A model generated the notes under the pieces. It was not told the DNA's origin. It did not search any database and was given only the letters and a program-made list of their open reading frames with translations. Shown here in pieces: positions 9,190-20,721 of a stretch of DNA of 64,000 bases. Source of the DNA: Bipolaris cookei. Its lineage: Eukaryota > Ascomycota > Dothideomycetes > Pleosporales > Pleosporaceae. The stretch covers positions 1 to 64,000 of the forward strand of contig NRSV01000044.1 of NCBI GenBank assembly GCA_002286855.1, given 5' to 3'. Every line of letters begins with the position of its first letter. Position 1 is the stretch's first letter. The position numbers and the translations under genes were made by a program.

Positions 9190-10380
9190 CTAACTCCCCA
9201 CATCACCACCTCTCCCCATCCGCTCCATCCTCACCTTCTCTACCAACCCCAACAACACCCCAGCACTCACCCGCTGCTCCACCGCCGCCAAACCTGTCAT
9301 CATACACTCATTCAATAGATCTGAATACTTCGGACTCGGTTTCCTCCGTTGAAACTACACCGCCGACTTATCCTCGCCCCCCAACTCCGGGTGGTTCAAA
9401 CTCGGTACCTCAGCGCGAGTATCAAGATTAATCGGAGTAACTCGTCTCAGCGCCTTGGCAGCCCAGTAGTTTCTCATTTGCGACTCAGAGTATGTAGAGG
9501 AGAAGGAAGGCGCGTCGTGGCACGAGAACCACTTCGCTTCTACCACCATCGGGTCGACGATGGGGGCGAAGTTATACGCCAATTCGTGGAGTATAACTGC
9601 GACGCCCCAGATGTCGCTAGCCGATAAAAGCCACTTGATTTCCCACATTACCTCTGATGGCCAGTAGTGCGTCGTGCCGATGTAGCCTGAGGGATTTGAG
9701 TGAGCTGGGTTGTGGTAGTCTGCCATACCGAAGTCTGCGAGTTTGATGTCGAGTGATGACCAGTCGGGTGCGGAACCGAGGGATTTGACGAGAATATTTT
9801 CGAATTTCAGGTCGCGGTGCACAGTCGGAGCCCAGGGGTTGTGGCTTGAGGGGTGCGGGGGGGAGATGCCGTGGTGGAGGAAGGCGAGGGCACTGCTGAG
9901 TTAGGTGTAGGTGAACCACATGAAGGGTTCGGAGAAGCTGGGGTTATTTTAGTCGATACTTAGGCTTCGGAGCATGTAGAGTTCTCCGATGGGACAGTGC
10001 TCGAGGAGAATGGATACTTTGGTTGTAGATGGCACTTTTTCGTAGTGACCCATTTATCTTACGATAGAGTTATAGAGTGGTAAGTCACGGAGGATTTGGG
10101 TTTCGGGGGAAGGTGGGTGGATATGGGCCATTACCTTTACTGCGATAATGGCGTTAGTTGGGATGTGCGTCCATTGCTCGACGGAGCCTTGTGAGCGCTC
10201 CTGGAGCGGGCCATCGTACTTGTGGGCTTTTGGGAAGCCGGCGGGCGGGTCGTTTCGGTTGAGAGACGGGAGACGCCTTCTAAAGGGAAGGAAAATGCAC
10301 CGCATTGTGATTTTGCTGGTTGATGACTTGGTTGTTGGTAGATGGGGTTGTAGTCTTGTTTTGGTTTCGACTCGAAGCAA
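9190..10380 (-). pseudogene. Protein kinase-like pseudogene with four in-frame stops
   Basis: One continuous frame of 397 codons, starting MLRVETKTRL and ending at TAG 9190-9192, spells a protein kinase. It shows an N-lobe lysine motif (NAIIAVKVM), SIVR then a stop, SILLEHCPIGELYML (hinge) then a stop, PFMWFTYT then a stop, the catalytic loop VHRDLKFENI, DFG (LADFGMADY), an APE-region equivalent (WPSEVMW) and a C-lobe, then a fourth stop before LLNECMM. The stops lie near 10054, 9955, 9903 and 9355. No frameshift is needed, so decay is by point substitutions. If any stop were spliced out the gene might live, but no consistent intron set was found. Probably once a Ser/Thr kinase of a fungal-specific family. 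Confidence 0.75.
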
Positions 10381-11199
10381 GAATGGATTGTTACACTGTG
10401 GGCAAGCGAGCTAAAGAGAAGTGAATGAGAACTTGAGAGCAGGTCTTTCATTGCTGTTGCTTGCCTCGAGGACTAATTGGGTAGGTAGTTGGCTTTCACT
10501 ATGCCATTGTTTTGGAAGGAGTGAATTATGGTAACCGCGGCGTTTTGCGTCTGAGCTTTGGGTGGCTGCCTATTCAAATTGTAAATGATTCTCATCACAC
10601 TCTTGGAATGTTATCAGCATGGCCTTGATGGAAGTTATTTATTTCGGCTAGAGTAGGAAGTGACTATTCTTTAGTATCCTTGACCTTACTCCACAGATAT
10701 GTTGGACGTAGACCCTCAGGTTTTCTGCGTCGCACGTTCTTCACATATTTTAATACAGATTTAGATGAATTCCAAAAACTACTAAAATCCTGTTCAAATA
10801 CCTTGGTTTTCACTATTTCTTATCTCGCGCACGCGGCTATAAGCAACAGAAGTGGATCAGGTATCACATGACAATACTCTCCATTCTATCCATCCAGTGG
10901 TAACAAGGCGAAACAGGAATTTTGGGCGTAGATTTAAACAACTTTTTATATTTCCCTTGCTGGTAAAATACCAGGGGAAAGCTCTTCAGTGTATCAAAGA
11001 GCAAGAGGAGTGGAGAACTCAAGCTTGACCGATCACTGTATAATGTTTCATTCACTCAACAATCAACATATCGGCGTCAATTCAATTTTTACATTCACCA
11101 AATATCAATACATGTTTATTCCCCTTTCACTCAAACCAGATACACGCCTCAAGACAACCAACAATACTGGAATTTTCTACACCACTCACTCCACCCCCT
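10381..11199. other. Intergenic, no gene recognised
   Basis: AT-richer spacer with only short frames. It contains the upstream side of the kinase pseudogene and the 3' flank of the DJ-1/PfpI gene. Confidence 0.5.
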
Positions 11200-11892
11200 T
11201 CAAACCCCCCACGCCTTCTCCCTCCTCTCAAACTCCGCAATCTCAGCCACCCAATTTGCCTTCTCCCTCCCATAAATCTGCTCAATAATATATAACGTAG
11301 CATCGATACCCGAGCTCACGCCCCCAGCAGTCACAATGCGCACCCCACCATCCGTCGTACCCGCATCCACATACCGCTGCCTCACAACATTGACATTGGA
11401 CTCGCCGCCCGCCGCCTCATCCGCAATCGTCTTCAGCAAATCATAACTAAGATGATGCGTTGTCGCCATGCGCCCAGCAAGAACACCCGATGCAGCAAGT
11501 AAAAGTGAACCCGTGCATACGGACTGGAGAAACCTCTTTCCAGTCTCAGCACGTGGTTTTGCAGCCGCAAATTTTTGAATCAGCGAAAGGAGCTGCTTTC
11601 CAGGTCCCGTGGCAATCAAGTCCGTGATGGTTTTGTCGTGGGCGCCGGGGATGACGAGGATGTCATAGTTTGTGATTTGGTCGGCCATGTCAGCAAAGGT
11701 CTTGTTGGGCTGGTACACTAGGGCGGGCGAGGCGGAGACGACGGGACTGGAGTGCGCGAAGGATGTTACGGCGAACGGGAAGGTGGCATTTTCGTCCAGG
11801 GTGTCGCTGTGGCAGTAGATTTCTGCGGGACCGGAGAAGTCAAGGAGGTCGGCTTGAGGGTAGAGGTAGATTGCTACTTTGAATTGAGGCAT
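11200..11892 (-). CDS. DJ-1/PfpI family protein (isonitrile hydratase/ThiJ-like)
   Basis: 230 aa, single exon, starting MPQFKVAIYLYPQADLLDF. The N-terminal V/I-rich strand followed by 'DLLDFSGP' is typical of the class I glutamine amidotransferase-like fold of the DJ-1/PfpI superfamily. The nucleophile-elbow cysteine is Cys126 in SVCTGSLLLAASG. Further conserved pieces are DILVIPGA and VTAGGVSSGIDATL, the latter matching the isonitrile hydratase/AraC-type amidotransferase subgroup. There is no targeting signal, so it is probably cytosolic. Such fungal proteins are variously annotated as isonitrile hydratases or stress-protective ThiJ proteins. The precise reaction is not determinable here. 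Confidence 0.85.
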   Translation of the reverse strand: MPQFKVAIYLYPQADLLDFSGPAEIYCHSDTLDENATFPFAVTSFAHSSPVVSASPALVYQPNKTFADMADQITNYDILVIPGAHDKTITDLIATGPGKQLLSLIQKFAAAKPRAETGKRFLQSVCTGSLLLAASGVLAGRMATTHHLSYDLLKTIADEAAGGESNVNVVRQRYVDAGTTDGGVRIVTAGGVSSGIDATLYIIEQIYGREKANWVAEIAEFERREKAWGV

Positions 11893-14471
11893 TTTTAGTG
11901 GAGGGATTGAATTGTTTGAGATATTTTGGACAACTAATGTGTAGTTTAGGATGTAGAACTTGGTGTGTGCTGTTGTTGATTTATTGAGTTGGTATGCGTT
12001 CGCTTTTTATGTAAGCAAGTGAGGTCGGATCGGATCGAGAATCGTGATCCGGCTTCCGTGATGCTAAGCCCAACGGCCAATGGTCACGCTCTTTTGCGTC
12101 CCACAACGGAATTGCGAAAAGAAGCAACATCGTGTTGCTTTGATTTCGAAAGAGAAACGACATGTTGCAGCAGAAATCGTTAATCTCATTGGACTGATAC
12201 ACTCGCTTGTAACACCGAATGCGATGGCTGGCGGGGTCATGTTCCACACGAGCATATATGAGCCGGTTTCTGCTGACATATGATGAATAAGAAACTTACT
12301 CCAGTTATTGTATGGGTACGGAAACTGCGATATTGATGGGGGAAAAGCACAGAAAGTGGTGTAAGAAGAACGAAGTAGATATTACAAAGTAATTGCGCAA
12401 AAATGGCTTCAACCAGCCGCGTGGTCCTTTCGGGCAGTATTCGATGCGCCATACTGTTCTTCCAGTTGAGAAAAGCCCTTCGAATGGATGGGCTAGATGT
12501 TAAGAGTAGCTTCAGACCAGTCATCTCCACCTATGGTCCATACCCTTTCAAGTCGACCCGATGTAACCCAAATACGCATGTTCTGGGTACTACAGAGCAC
12601 AAAGTAGTGCCCTGTCAATCGTTGATATCTCAAGTGGCGCAAATATGAAAAGTCTTCCGGAGTCGATGCTGTGTCCTGTTACCGTCATGTACGATAAGCA
12701 GTTGAAGCCGGCGAAGCCCTGACATGAGCTCTCTGGCCCCTCTCCCGTAGTTCTGAACCATCAATCAATATCTGTGAAGATGGGTTTCATTCCTTGAAAT
12801 TTGATGCAGTAGAGTTGGACTGGGAACTCTCACGAAAATAAGAGAAATCGAGGTTCGCCGAGTGTCAAATAGCCCAGTGACAATTATGACGCTGATAGAT
12901 GTGCGACCATGATTGGTTGTTATTGACTGAACAAGGAGTTGTGGCAATATTTCTCTGGAGACGGACTTGCTCTGTTCTAAGTTACAAACTTAGTGTAGAA
13001 GCAAATTTTGCAAATGCCAAGCGTTCCAGTCTTCGTTTGAATCAAAAGCTGGAGGGGTTCTTTCGATAATGTGAGCCTCTATCCATCTCAATCTATAGAG
13101 TATTATGTGGGGGATAGAAGAGGCAATTTCGACATCAGTGTGGACAGCAGTTACCTGCTCCTGAGAAAGTGTACTCGCTACTTGGCTTGGTGGCAGATAA
13201 GCTCGTACCACAACTATGGTAAATACCAAGAAGCCAATAAGGTGACCGAGGATTAATCAGATGCTAGCACAACTGCACTTCTGGAATCTTTGTCGAAGCT
13301 GTTTACCAGGCACAGCCTTGGCCTTCGATGCATTAAGCCTAACCCTTCAAGCATTAGATCCAATACCACGGTGACAGACCTTGTTGCTTGATGTCGTTCT
13401 GCAGCTATTCCTGGAAGTCGAGGCACCAGTCAAAAGCAGCTATGGCCATTGCTTTTGAAGTCTGACCGACCTGGCACCTGGGTACCGCTGGCTAACCCCG
13501 GACTGCATGCAGATGCATCGATGCCCAGGTACTTTGGCCCTACTCCTAGGCAAACTTCGGGATTCAACATGTCTTAAGTCTCAAAAGAAATGTTTACAAA
13601 GGTTATTGCCTGCTTGCTTATTCGAGGAGGTCACCGGTCAGCGTCGTATGGCGTCCTGGCTTGGAGCGCCTCGAGGCTCATTTCGCCAATGCCCATGGCC
13701 AACGCAGTGCCGCGGCCTGTGACCTCGACTTCTGCTTGAGCCGGCCCTTTCCAGTATTTCCCTATGATAACGTTCATCTTAGTATACGCCATACGCGAGC
13801 CAGAGTCATTGCCAAGCCGTTCCCACTGCCAGCCAAGCTGCGCCCGGCACGCGACAAAAAACCAAGACACCACGCTTCTGTACAGCGTCTCACTTTCCCA
13901 TACTCCACAAAGCTCTTTAGTCCAAGCGCAATCCAATCGCATGGTTTCGATCTAGCGAAGACAATGATATGAGCACTTGGCATGGGGCGCCGTCTAGCCG
14001 ATCCTTGTTGGCCGAGTCGGGAGCCGGCACATTACTTTGCTTGTAAACTTCCCCGCGTGCAATAGTTGCCAACACTGCCAACAACTCCAAGGCTCAAATT
14101 ACATGTCCGAGTGTTGGGAGGAGTCTGCTAGCACTATACCTGCTTATCCACTCAAGACCTGGGTCTACCCAGAGCGAATCAGATGTCATAGTCAGAGATA
14201 GTTGGCTCCTTATGATAGGTTGAGGATACTCAGGGACGAAGGCGGTGCGAGCACGGTGTCATTCCGGATTATTGGTAACAGGATCGTTATCTCTTGGTTA
14301 CCTCGCCACAGGACGATGCACGGAGCAGCTGAAGGGCGGGGTTCGTTGTATAATATGTACGTGTAGTAACACATGTTCAGGGTGAGGTTCCAGGTGACTG
14401 TTGCTTCTCACCACTCGTACGGAGAACGAAAATTTGTCCATCTTCTGACGTCTTGCCATACATCGTCTGCA
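11893..14471. other. 2.6-kb stretch without a supported gene
   Basis: Only short competing frames are seen, including 12237-12530 minus, 12990-13229 minus and 13631-13942 minus. None shows a recognisable domain, signal peptide or splice-consistent extension. No terminal inverted repeats or transposase pieces were found. The right end is the promoter of the symporter gene. Confidence 0.4.
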
Positions 14472-16034
14472 ATGGGTGAACTTGACTCCAAAACGGACGA
14501 GATGGAGCGTGCTGCGAGCAGCAACAGCTCACCTTCTGACAATACCATGCCAACAACGACTGTGGCAGTCGAGGAGAAGAAGAACTTTTGGCAGAGAGTG
14601 AAGACTCCAGGCTCGGTATGGCAGATCATCTTCGCCGCTATTTTGGCCATTGCCATTGGCCTCGCTGTCACTACCACTATCGAGGAAGTACCCGAAGCGG
14701 CAATTGTTCTTCTCGCAGTCCCCGGAAACCTTTGGTTGCGTGCCTTGCGAGCAGTTGGTATGTGCCATGGTAGCTATTTGAGCCAAACTCGGCGACCTGA
14801 CAAATACAGTACTTCCTATGATTGTCACTGCTATGATCATGGCTGTCCAGCGCTTACGAAACATGACCCAAGGAGGCGGTGCGGCTGGCAAACTCGCCCG
14901 CTGGACTGTTGGATATTACGTCCTTACCACCATTCTCGCTGTTGCGCATTCTGCTCTGCTAGTCGGTCTAGTCTGGAGCAAGCTGTTTAATGTTGTATCT
15001 GGCAGCGCATTGGAAGTGTCCGAAGAGGACCAGGAGCTCGTCGATGAGAGGAAGGACACCGCGATCCATGATGTTGTTGTTGACATGTTCTATTCCCTCG
15101 TCCCCAACAACATTGTCAACGCCTTGGCTACCGACGCCCTTCTCTCAGTGCTGATCACAGCTATCGTCCTCGGATATGTCATCAAGCCAGGAGGTGCCAT
15201 ATACCGAGCGGTCGAGGAAGTCGAAGTCATAATCCTCAGAGTGATCACTGTCCTGATTCATTTGGCGCCAATCGGTGTCTTCTTCCTCATCATGCCCAAC
15301 CTTTTCCGCCTCGACATTGCTGAGATTGGTACGAACCTGGGTATACTAATTGGAGGAACGCTATGCGGCATGTTCATTCATATGTTCATCCTCATTCCTA
15401 TCATCTTCTTCATCTTCACCAGGAGCAACCCATACACATTCTGGTTCAGGATGAGCCCTGCCTGGATCACCGCCTGGGGTACTGCATCAAGCGCTGCTAC
15501 TTTGCCCGTCACTATTCGTTGTGTGCTGAAGGCGGGCATTCCCGTCACAGGTTAGTTTTCGTGATCGATTTTTCATCTGTCGCCCGTTGACGTCCCGTAG
15601 TTACCAAATTTACCGTTCCACTTGGTTGTCTGATCAACATGGATGGTACTGCGATTTACTTTCCAATCGTAGTCGTTTTTCTGGCTGCAACTCAAGGCAT
15701 TACCCTGAATGCTGCGGATTACATCATCATTATTCTACTTTCGACCCTCGCCTCTATTGGAACGACACCGATTCCGAGTTCCAGCCTGGTTCTTGTAGTC
15801 ATGATTGCCACTAGTGTTGGTGTGCCAATCACTGGAATGTATGCAGTCGTCATTGCAATTGATTGGTTCTTGGATCGCTTCAGGACGGCTGTCAACGTCA
15901 GCTGTGACACTTGGGCAGCCAAAATTGTCACGCAAGTTACAGGGATCAAGGACGAGGATGGTATGACATACGACGAGGGCGAGAATATTGATCCCAACGC
16001 GTTGGGACGCCGGGAAGATGACTCTAGAGTGTAA
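14472..16034 (+). CDS. Dicarboxylate/amino acid:cation symporter (DAACS/SLC1 family)
   Basis: Three exons (14472-14757, 14810-15550, 15601-16034) with introns of 52 and 50 nt. Both joins keep frame and give 486 aa. The N-terminal 45 residues are hydrophilic, then come about eight membrane helices and two re-entrant loops. Diagnostic SLC1 motifs are present: VLPMIVTAMI at the exon 1/2 join, the serine-rich loop SSAATLPVT in exon 2, and NMDGTAIYF right after the second intron, the part that binds substrate and Na+/H+. The expected function is cation-coupled uptake of C4-dicarboxylates or acidic amino acids at the plasma membrane. The Ser-rich motif and NMDGT are intact, so it should be active. 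Confidence 0.9.
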
Positions 16035-16803
16035 GAGTGTATAATCTGTTTGGGTTGTTTAATGGTTGCCTTTGTATCGTCGGAGTGTTTTCTTATCAGT
16101 TAGATCATGTGTAATGCCATCATATTGTTGTTGAATATAAAATGAGCTAAGTCGCCTGGACTGAGGTAGATCCAAATTACTAACTGTCAGTTGATTCGTC
16201 TTGGGTGTGTTGATATAAAGTGCGGACGCGATGCTGTGCATTTGATGTGTTGGCAGCTGGAAGATTAAGAGTCAAGTGAGCGCAACGAGTGTCATAAATG
16301 CCTCAACGCACGTGGGAGGCACATGTGCTCCTTCCCATTGAACCCCACATAACGCATCGCTAAGAAGAAGAGATACCACTGATTCCCGAAACGAACTGGA
16401 ACAACGTTAAGTGAATCTGAAGAAGTTTTCCGATATCATCGAGTATGTTATGAACTGCATTGGATTTCCAAGTATCAAGATGAGCATGACTATTGATGGC
16501 GGAGTGTTCGTAGGTGACATGATTCACTAGTCCTAATGAAGGCGTCCATGGCCGGCCATTGGGACGGACAGAAACGACCCGCTAGTTGTCGAGTGGATCA
16601 TCCAGCATTCTCGAACATATATCTTCTTCCAACTGGTTCCTTCGTGGGCAATATGAAAATACTTCATGCACGTTAGGACAGATGAGATGATTGAAAGAAT
16701 AGTTTTGAGATCTGTTCGTGGGTATCAATAAACGAACACGCTAAGAAGGAGTGATTAAGCTACGTGTATGAAGAGTTAAAAAAGAGGGCATGGGAAGAAA
16801 TGA
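16035..16803. other. Intergenic between convergent genes
   Basis: 3' flanks of the symporter (plus) and the DEK-C protein (minus). No gene recognised. Confidence 0.5.
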
Positions 16804-18065
16804 TTACTCCGAATTGTCGCCTGCACTATCCTCGCTCTTGTCGCCATCATCATCGTCGCCCGAATCGACTTCAACATCGTCATCATCATCGTCATCATCG
16901 TCACCTTCGGGGCCATCCTCTTCTTCACTATCATCTTCAAGCACAACCTTTTGTTGGGGCACTGGTCTTGCAGCAGCTCTCCGACTTGGCCTTCCAGTGG
17001 CTGTCACCTCATTTGTCTTTCCCCACGCTAGCTCACCCTCCTGGATAGCCTCGAGATCTTTTGCAAACTCCCTCTTCTCCTTGATCTTTGCAGCCTTTTC
17101 GTTAGAATACTTGCCATCCATACCGATGTCTTTCAGCCAACCTTTAAGGATGCGGATCTTGTCTTTAGATGTGTCGCATTTTGAGAGTTCTGCATCGCGA
17201 GACCAAACCTTGCGGAAGCCGCATTTGACCAACCAACCTTGTAGGCGCTTGACCTCTGCAGTATCAGGGTCGTCTTGGTTCTTGGACTTGGGTGCTGCTT
17301 TCGCTTTTGGTGGAGCCTTTTCTTTCTTGCCTTTTGCTGTTGGAGTCTTCTTCTTCTTGACGGGTTCCTCGTCAATGACGCTTGAAAGGTCGCTGTCAGA
17401 CACGTCTCCCTTTGTGTCTGGCGCCTTTGGAAGTGCAGTCTCTGGTTCACCGTCATCATCATCAGCGGCGGCGCTGGGCTTTGACAATGGTTCGGGCACA
17501 TCCTCTTCATCCGAGTCTTCTGCGACAACCTTTTTACCGCGCCGTGCGGGCTTCTTTGGTGGTTCGCTTTCAGCATCGGATATTTCAGCAGGAGGTTCAG
17601 AGAGGTCGGCCTCGGACTCTTCAGATTCAGATTTGGCGCGCTTCTTGGGCTTCTTTGCAGGCGCAGCAGCTTTTCGCTTTACACCGCGAGGGCTCTCAGT
17701 AGGAGGTTTGGATTTCTTTGGGGCAGGCTTCGCTTTCGGCTTGGGTGCTGGCTTCTTGGGAGTGGGCTGCGATGAGGGCTCATCACTACAGAATTTGTCC
17801 TAGATTGCGTCTTAGATGGGTGAACGCCACGGTCACTGCTGTTACCGACCACTGCATTTACAATTGTCTTTTGCGACTTTTCCCTCCAGCTCGCGTCGGT
17901 CTTAAAGAAGCCTTCACCTAGGCCTAGCTCCTTCTCGGCGCGCGCCCGAACGCGTTTGACGGTCAAGTCATCCGTCTTGCCAGACTTGTGAATGGCGATG
18001 ACAATGTCGCGCAGCTTGTTGGTGATTGTTGCCTCGGAAGGCCTTTGGCCCTCTGAATCAGACAT
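16804..18065 (-). CDS. DEK C-terminal-domain chromatin protein with acidic tail
   Basis: Modelled as exon 1 (18065-17862) and exon 2 (17799-16804), 399 aa. The N-terminal segment (ATITNKLRDIVIAIHKSGKT ... TVKRVRARAEKELGL...FFK) matches the DEK-C fold that binds DNA. A Lys/Pro/Ala-rich linker rich in KPAPK- and KKP-type basic stretches follows. The second globular part (WLVKCGFRKVWSRDAE, KIRILKGWLKDIGMDGKYS) is conserved in fungal orthologues of unknown fold. The C-terminus is a long Asp/Glu run (about 9 Asp in a row), typical of histone-handling or transcriptional proteins. The splice donor is uncertain: GTAAAT at 17861 keeps frame and is preferred to a nearby GTAACA that does not. Divergent from tps1. 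Confidence 0.75.
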
Positions 18066-18939
18066 GATGGGCTGTGTTTGTTGGTGATGTTAGATGATCG
18101 CCGACAGTATGTACGCGACAAGGCGCAGGAGCTTGACGGCAGCTTATCGCTTAGTATGGCATGGGGTATGCACGTGACATAGTGGAGACATGGAATTGTG
18201 TTAATTCGCATCAGGCAGCCCCGCAGCAAATGGTGCTGCCAGACACTTTGGCTGGCAGGCCGCTCGACCGCCCAATGCGCTGGTCAATTATTTTTGGTAG
18301 AGACACACGATAGAAACATAGTACGTAGCCTGTGATATCCTCCTCGTCCTTTTGCAGATTCAAGGCAGAGGTGGCATTTGTTGGGCGGCAGGACTAGCCA
18401 CGCTCTGTACTTATGTAGGGATGGCCCCGCGCACGCGGCGGGCAGCTCCACGGCCGACGTCACAAACGCTCGCAGCTTTCAACAATCCCACTCTACCAGC
18501 CTCATCTGATTCTTTTCCCATTGCTCACTACCCACACCACCCTGGAGCCCTAGTCTTGTTCATCCTTGGCCCCTGTTCCGCCTGCATCTGGCCCTGTTGC
18601 GCACCGTCTCTCCATCGGTAGGGTAGATAGAAAGTATACGTAGGAGGCAGAGCTCGGAACCTACGAGAACCCACTTGCACTCAGCGGGCCCTGTTTATTA
18701 TCATACTTTCGTCACCCAGCACCGCGGCTGAAAAACACTGATCCCTCCCCTCTCGCGCCTGCGAGCACTTGTCACACCCCTCACCTGCCGCCGTCCCAAG
18801 CTTTCCCGCTCGCTTGCTGTGCTGACCTCGCCTGATTATTCCCGCTGTAAATAAACCTCCATCTCCAGCGATCGGACCATCTGGTCACCTCCTTCAGTTC
18901 ACTGCCCCTCCATACAGCTCCCGCGCAAACTTCACAAAG
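18066..18939. other. Divergent intergenic region between the DEK-C gene and tps1
   Basis: 874 bp separating two start codons that point away from each other. The tps1-proximal 250 bp is pyrimidine-rich, as fungal promoters often are. No coding frame supported. Confidence 0.6.
18747..18909 (+). promoter_or_regulatory. Cluster of three STRE-like CCCCT elements upstream of tps1
   Basis: CCCCT occurs at 18747-18751, 18777-18781 and 18905-18909, all within 195 bp of the tps1 ATG. CCCCT/AGGGG is the stress-response element bound by Msn2/4-type zinc fingers in yeasts, where it drives trehalose-synthesis genes. The motif is short and the region is C-rich, so chance is not excluded, and function here is inference. 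Confidence 0.4.
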
Positions 18940-20610
18940 ATGCCCGACGAACCCACACGGCTTGTGAGGCCCGAGGCCTCGGAAGGACGCTTGCTTCTCG
19001 TCTCCAACCGTCTTCCCATCACTATCAAGCGCTCCGATGAGGGCAAGTACGACATGTCCATGTCCTCTGGTGGACTAGTCAGCGGCCTAAGCGGCCTGGC
19101 AAAGACGACGACCTTCCAGTGGTATGGCTGGCCCGGACTCGAGGTACCAGAAGACGAGGCCAAGGGCCTGAACGACCAACTCAAGGAAAAGTATAATGCC
19201 GTGCCTGTCATGCTTGACGACGAGCTCGCAGACCGCCACTACAACGGCTTTTCAAGTGAGGCCACACTGGCGAGCTGTATAACTGCCAAAACTAACTACA
19301 CGCAGACGAAATCATGTGGCCGCTCTTCCACTACCACCCCGGCGAGATCACCTTCGACGAATCGGCTTGGGATGCATACACCGAAGCCAACCGCCTGTTC
19401 GCAAAGGCTGTCGCAAAGGACGTACAAGATAACGACATGGTCTGGGTGCACGATTACCACCTCATGCTCATGCCGTCTATGCTGCGAGAAGAGCTTGGTG
19501 ACACAAAGAAGAACGTCAAGATTGGCTTCTTCCTGCACACTCCCTTCCCCAGCTCCGAGATTTACCGAATCCTCCCCGTCCGTAACGAGATCTTGCTTGG
19601 TGTTCTCCATTGCGATCTCATTGGTTTCCACACCTACGACTATGCCCGCCACTTCCTCAGCAGTTGCTCTCGCATTCTGTACGTATTTCCTCTGTATATA
19701 TCTGGAAATTGTGCTAACACGCAGAAGCGGTTTGGCTACAACTCCAAACGGCGTCGAGTTCCAAGGCAAGGTCGTAACCGTGGGCGCTTTCCCCATCGGT
19801 ATCGACCCGGAAAAGTTCGACGAAGGTCTTCAGAAGCCAAAGGTGCAGGAGCGGATAGCGGCTCTTGAGAAGAAGTTTCAAGGCGTGAAGCTGATTGTTG
19901 GTGTCGATCGTCTTGACTACATCAAGGGTGTACCGCAGAAGCTGCATGCCCTTGAGGTATTCCTCACCGAGCACCCCGAATGGATTGGCAAGGTCGTTCT
20001 TGTCCAAGTTGCTGTTCCCTCTAGACAAGATGTCGAAGAGTACCAAAATCTTCGGGCTGTCGTCAATGAGCTTGTTGGTCGCATCAACGGCAAGTTTGGC
20101 ACCATTGAGTTTATGCCTATCCACTTCATGCACAAGTCCGTCTCTTTTGATGAGCTCATCGCACTCTATGCCGTTTCAGACGTCTGCCTCGTTTCTTCAA
20201 CGCGCGACGGTATGAACTTGGTCTCATACGAGTATATTGCGACACAAGAGAAGCGACATGGCGTCATGATTCTCTCCGAGTTCACTGGTGCCGCCCAGAG
20301 CTTGAACGGCAGTCTCATTGTCAACCCATGGAATACTGAGGAGCTGGCGGATGCGATCCACGACGCAGTCACAATGGGCGACGAGCAACGTAGCCTGAAC
20401 TACCAGAAGCTCTCAAAATACGTCCGTAAATACACAAGGTGAGTTTTTCAACTAACATTTATTAGACTAAATCTGACAATTCGTAGTGCCTGGTGGGGCG
20501 AGTCCTTCGTCACTGAGCTTAGAAGGATCTCGGAGGCTTCAGACCGCAAAGTGCACTTTGCCAATGTCACTGTTACAGGGCTTGAAGAAAATGCCAAGAC
20601 TGGCGGATAG
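18940..20610 (+). CDS. tps1: Trehalose-6-phosphate synthase (GT20)
   Basis: Four exons (18940-19255, 19306-19678, 19725-20438, 20487-20610) with introns of 50, 46 and 48 nt, giving 508 aa. The enzyme joins UDP-glucose and glucose-6-phosphate to trehalose-6-phosphate in the cytosol. Recognisable pieces in order: LLLVSNRLPITI at the N-terminus, GGLVSGL, QWYGWPGLEVPED, WPLFHYHPGEI straight after intron 1, WVHDYHLMLMP, GFFLHTPFPSSEI, GFHTYDYARHF, FPIGIDPEKF, VGVDRLDYIKG, and SSTRDGMNLVSYEYIATQ of the nucleotide-binding C-lobe. All catalytic motifs are intact. The final exon ends at TAG 20608-20610, but the same frame stays open for 36 more codons (see next entry). Promoter with STRE-like sites fits stress induction. 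Confidence 0.95.
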
Positions 20611-20721
20611 AATGTTACTGATCTCCGGGTTCGCTCAGAGGCCGATATCAAGGACAAGAAGTCTGACCCTGCTACAGCCGCCAATGCTCAATCAAAGACA
20701 TTGCGTGGCGCCTTGACGTAG
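20611..20721 (+). other. In-frame 36-codon continuation after the tps1 stop
   Basis: Following TAG 20608-20610 the tps1 frame reads NVTDLRVRSEADIKDKKSDP and on to KTLRGALT before TAG 20719-20721. The composition is charged and polar, like the C-terminal tails of fungal Tps1 proteins. It may be the old C-terminus cut off by a Gln (CAG) to TAG change, a read-through extension, or chance. Confidence 0.4.

Noticed and set aside
13631..13942. 103-codon minus-strand frame that reads like a protein fragment
   Set aside because: Looks ordered in places but no family recognised, no extension by plausible introns, and overlapping plus-strand frames of equal length.
16790..17803. 337-codon plus-strand Ser-rich frame
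   Set aside because: It is the complement of the Asp/Glu/Lys-rich DEK-C protein gene (poly-Asp gives runs of Ser on the other strand).
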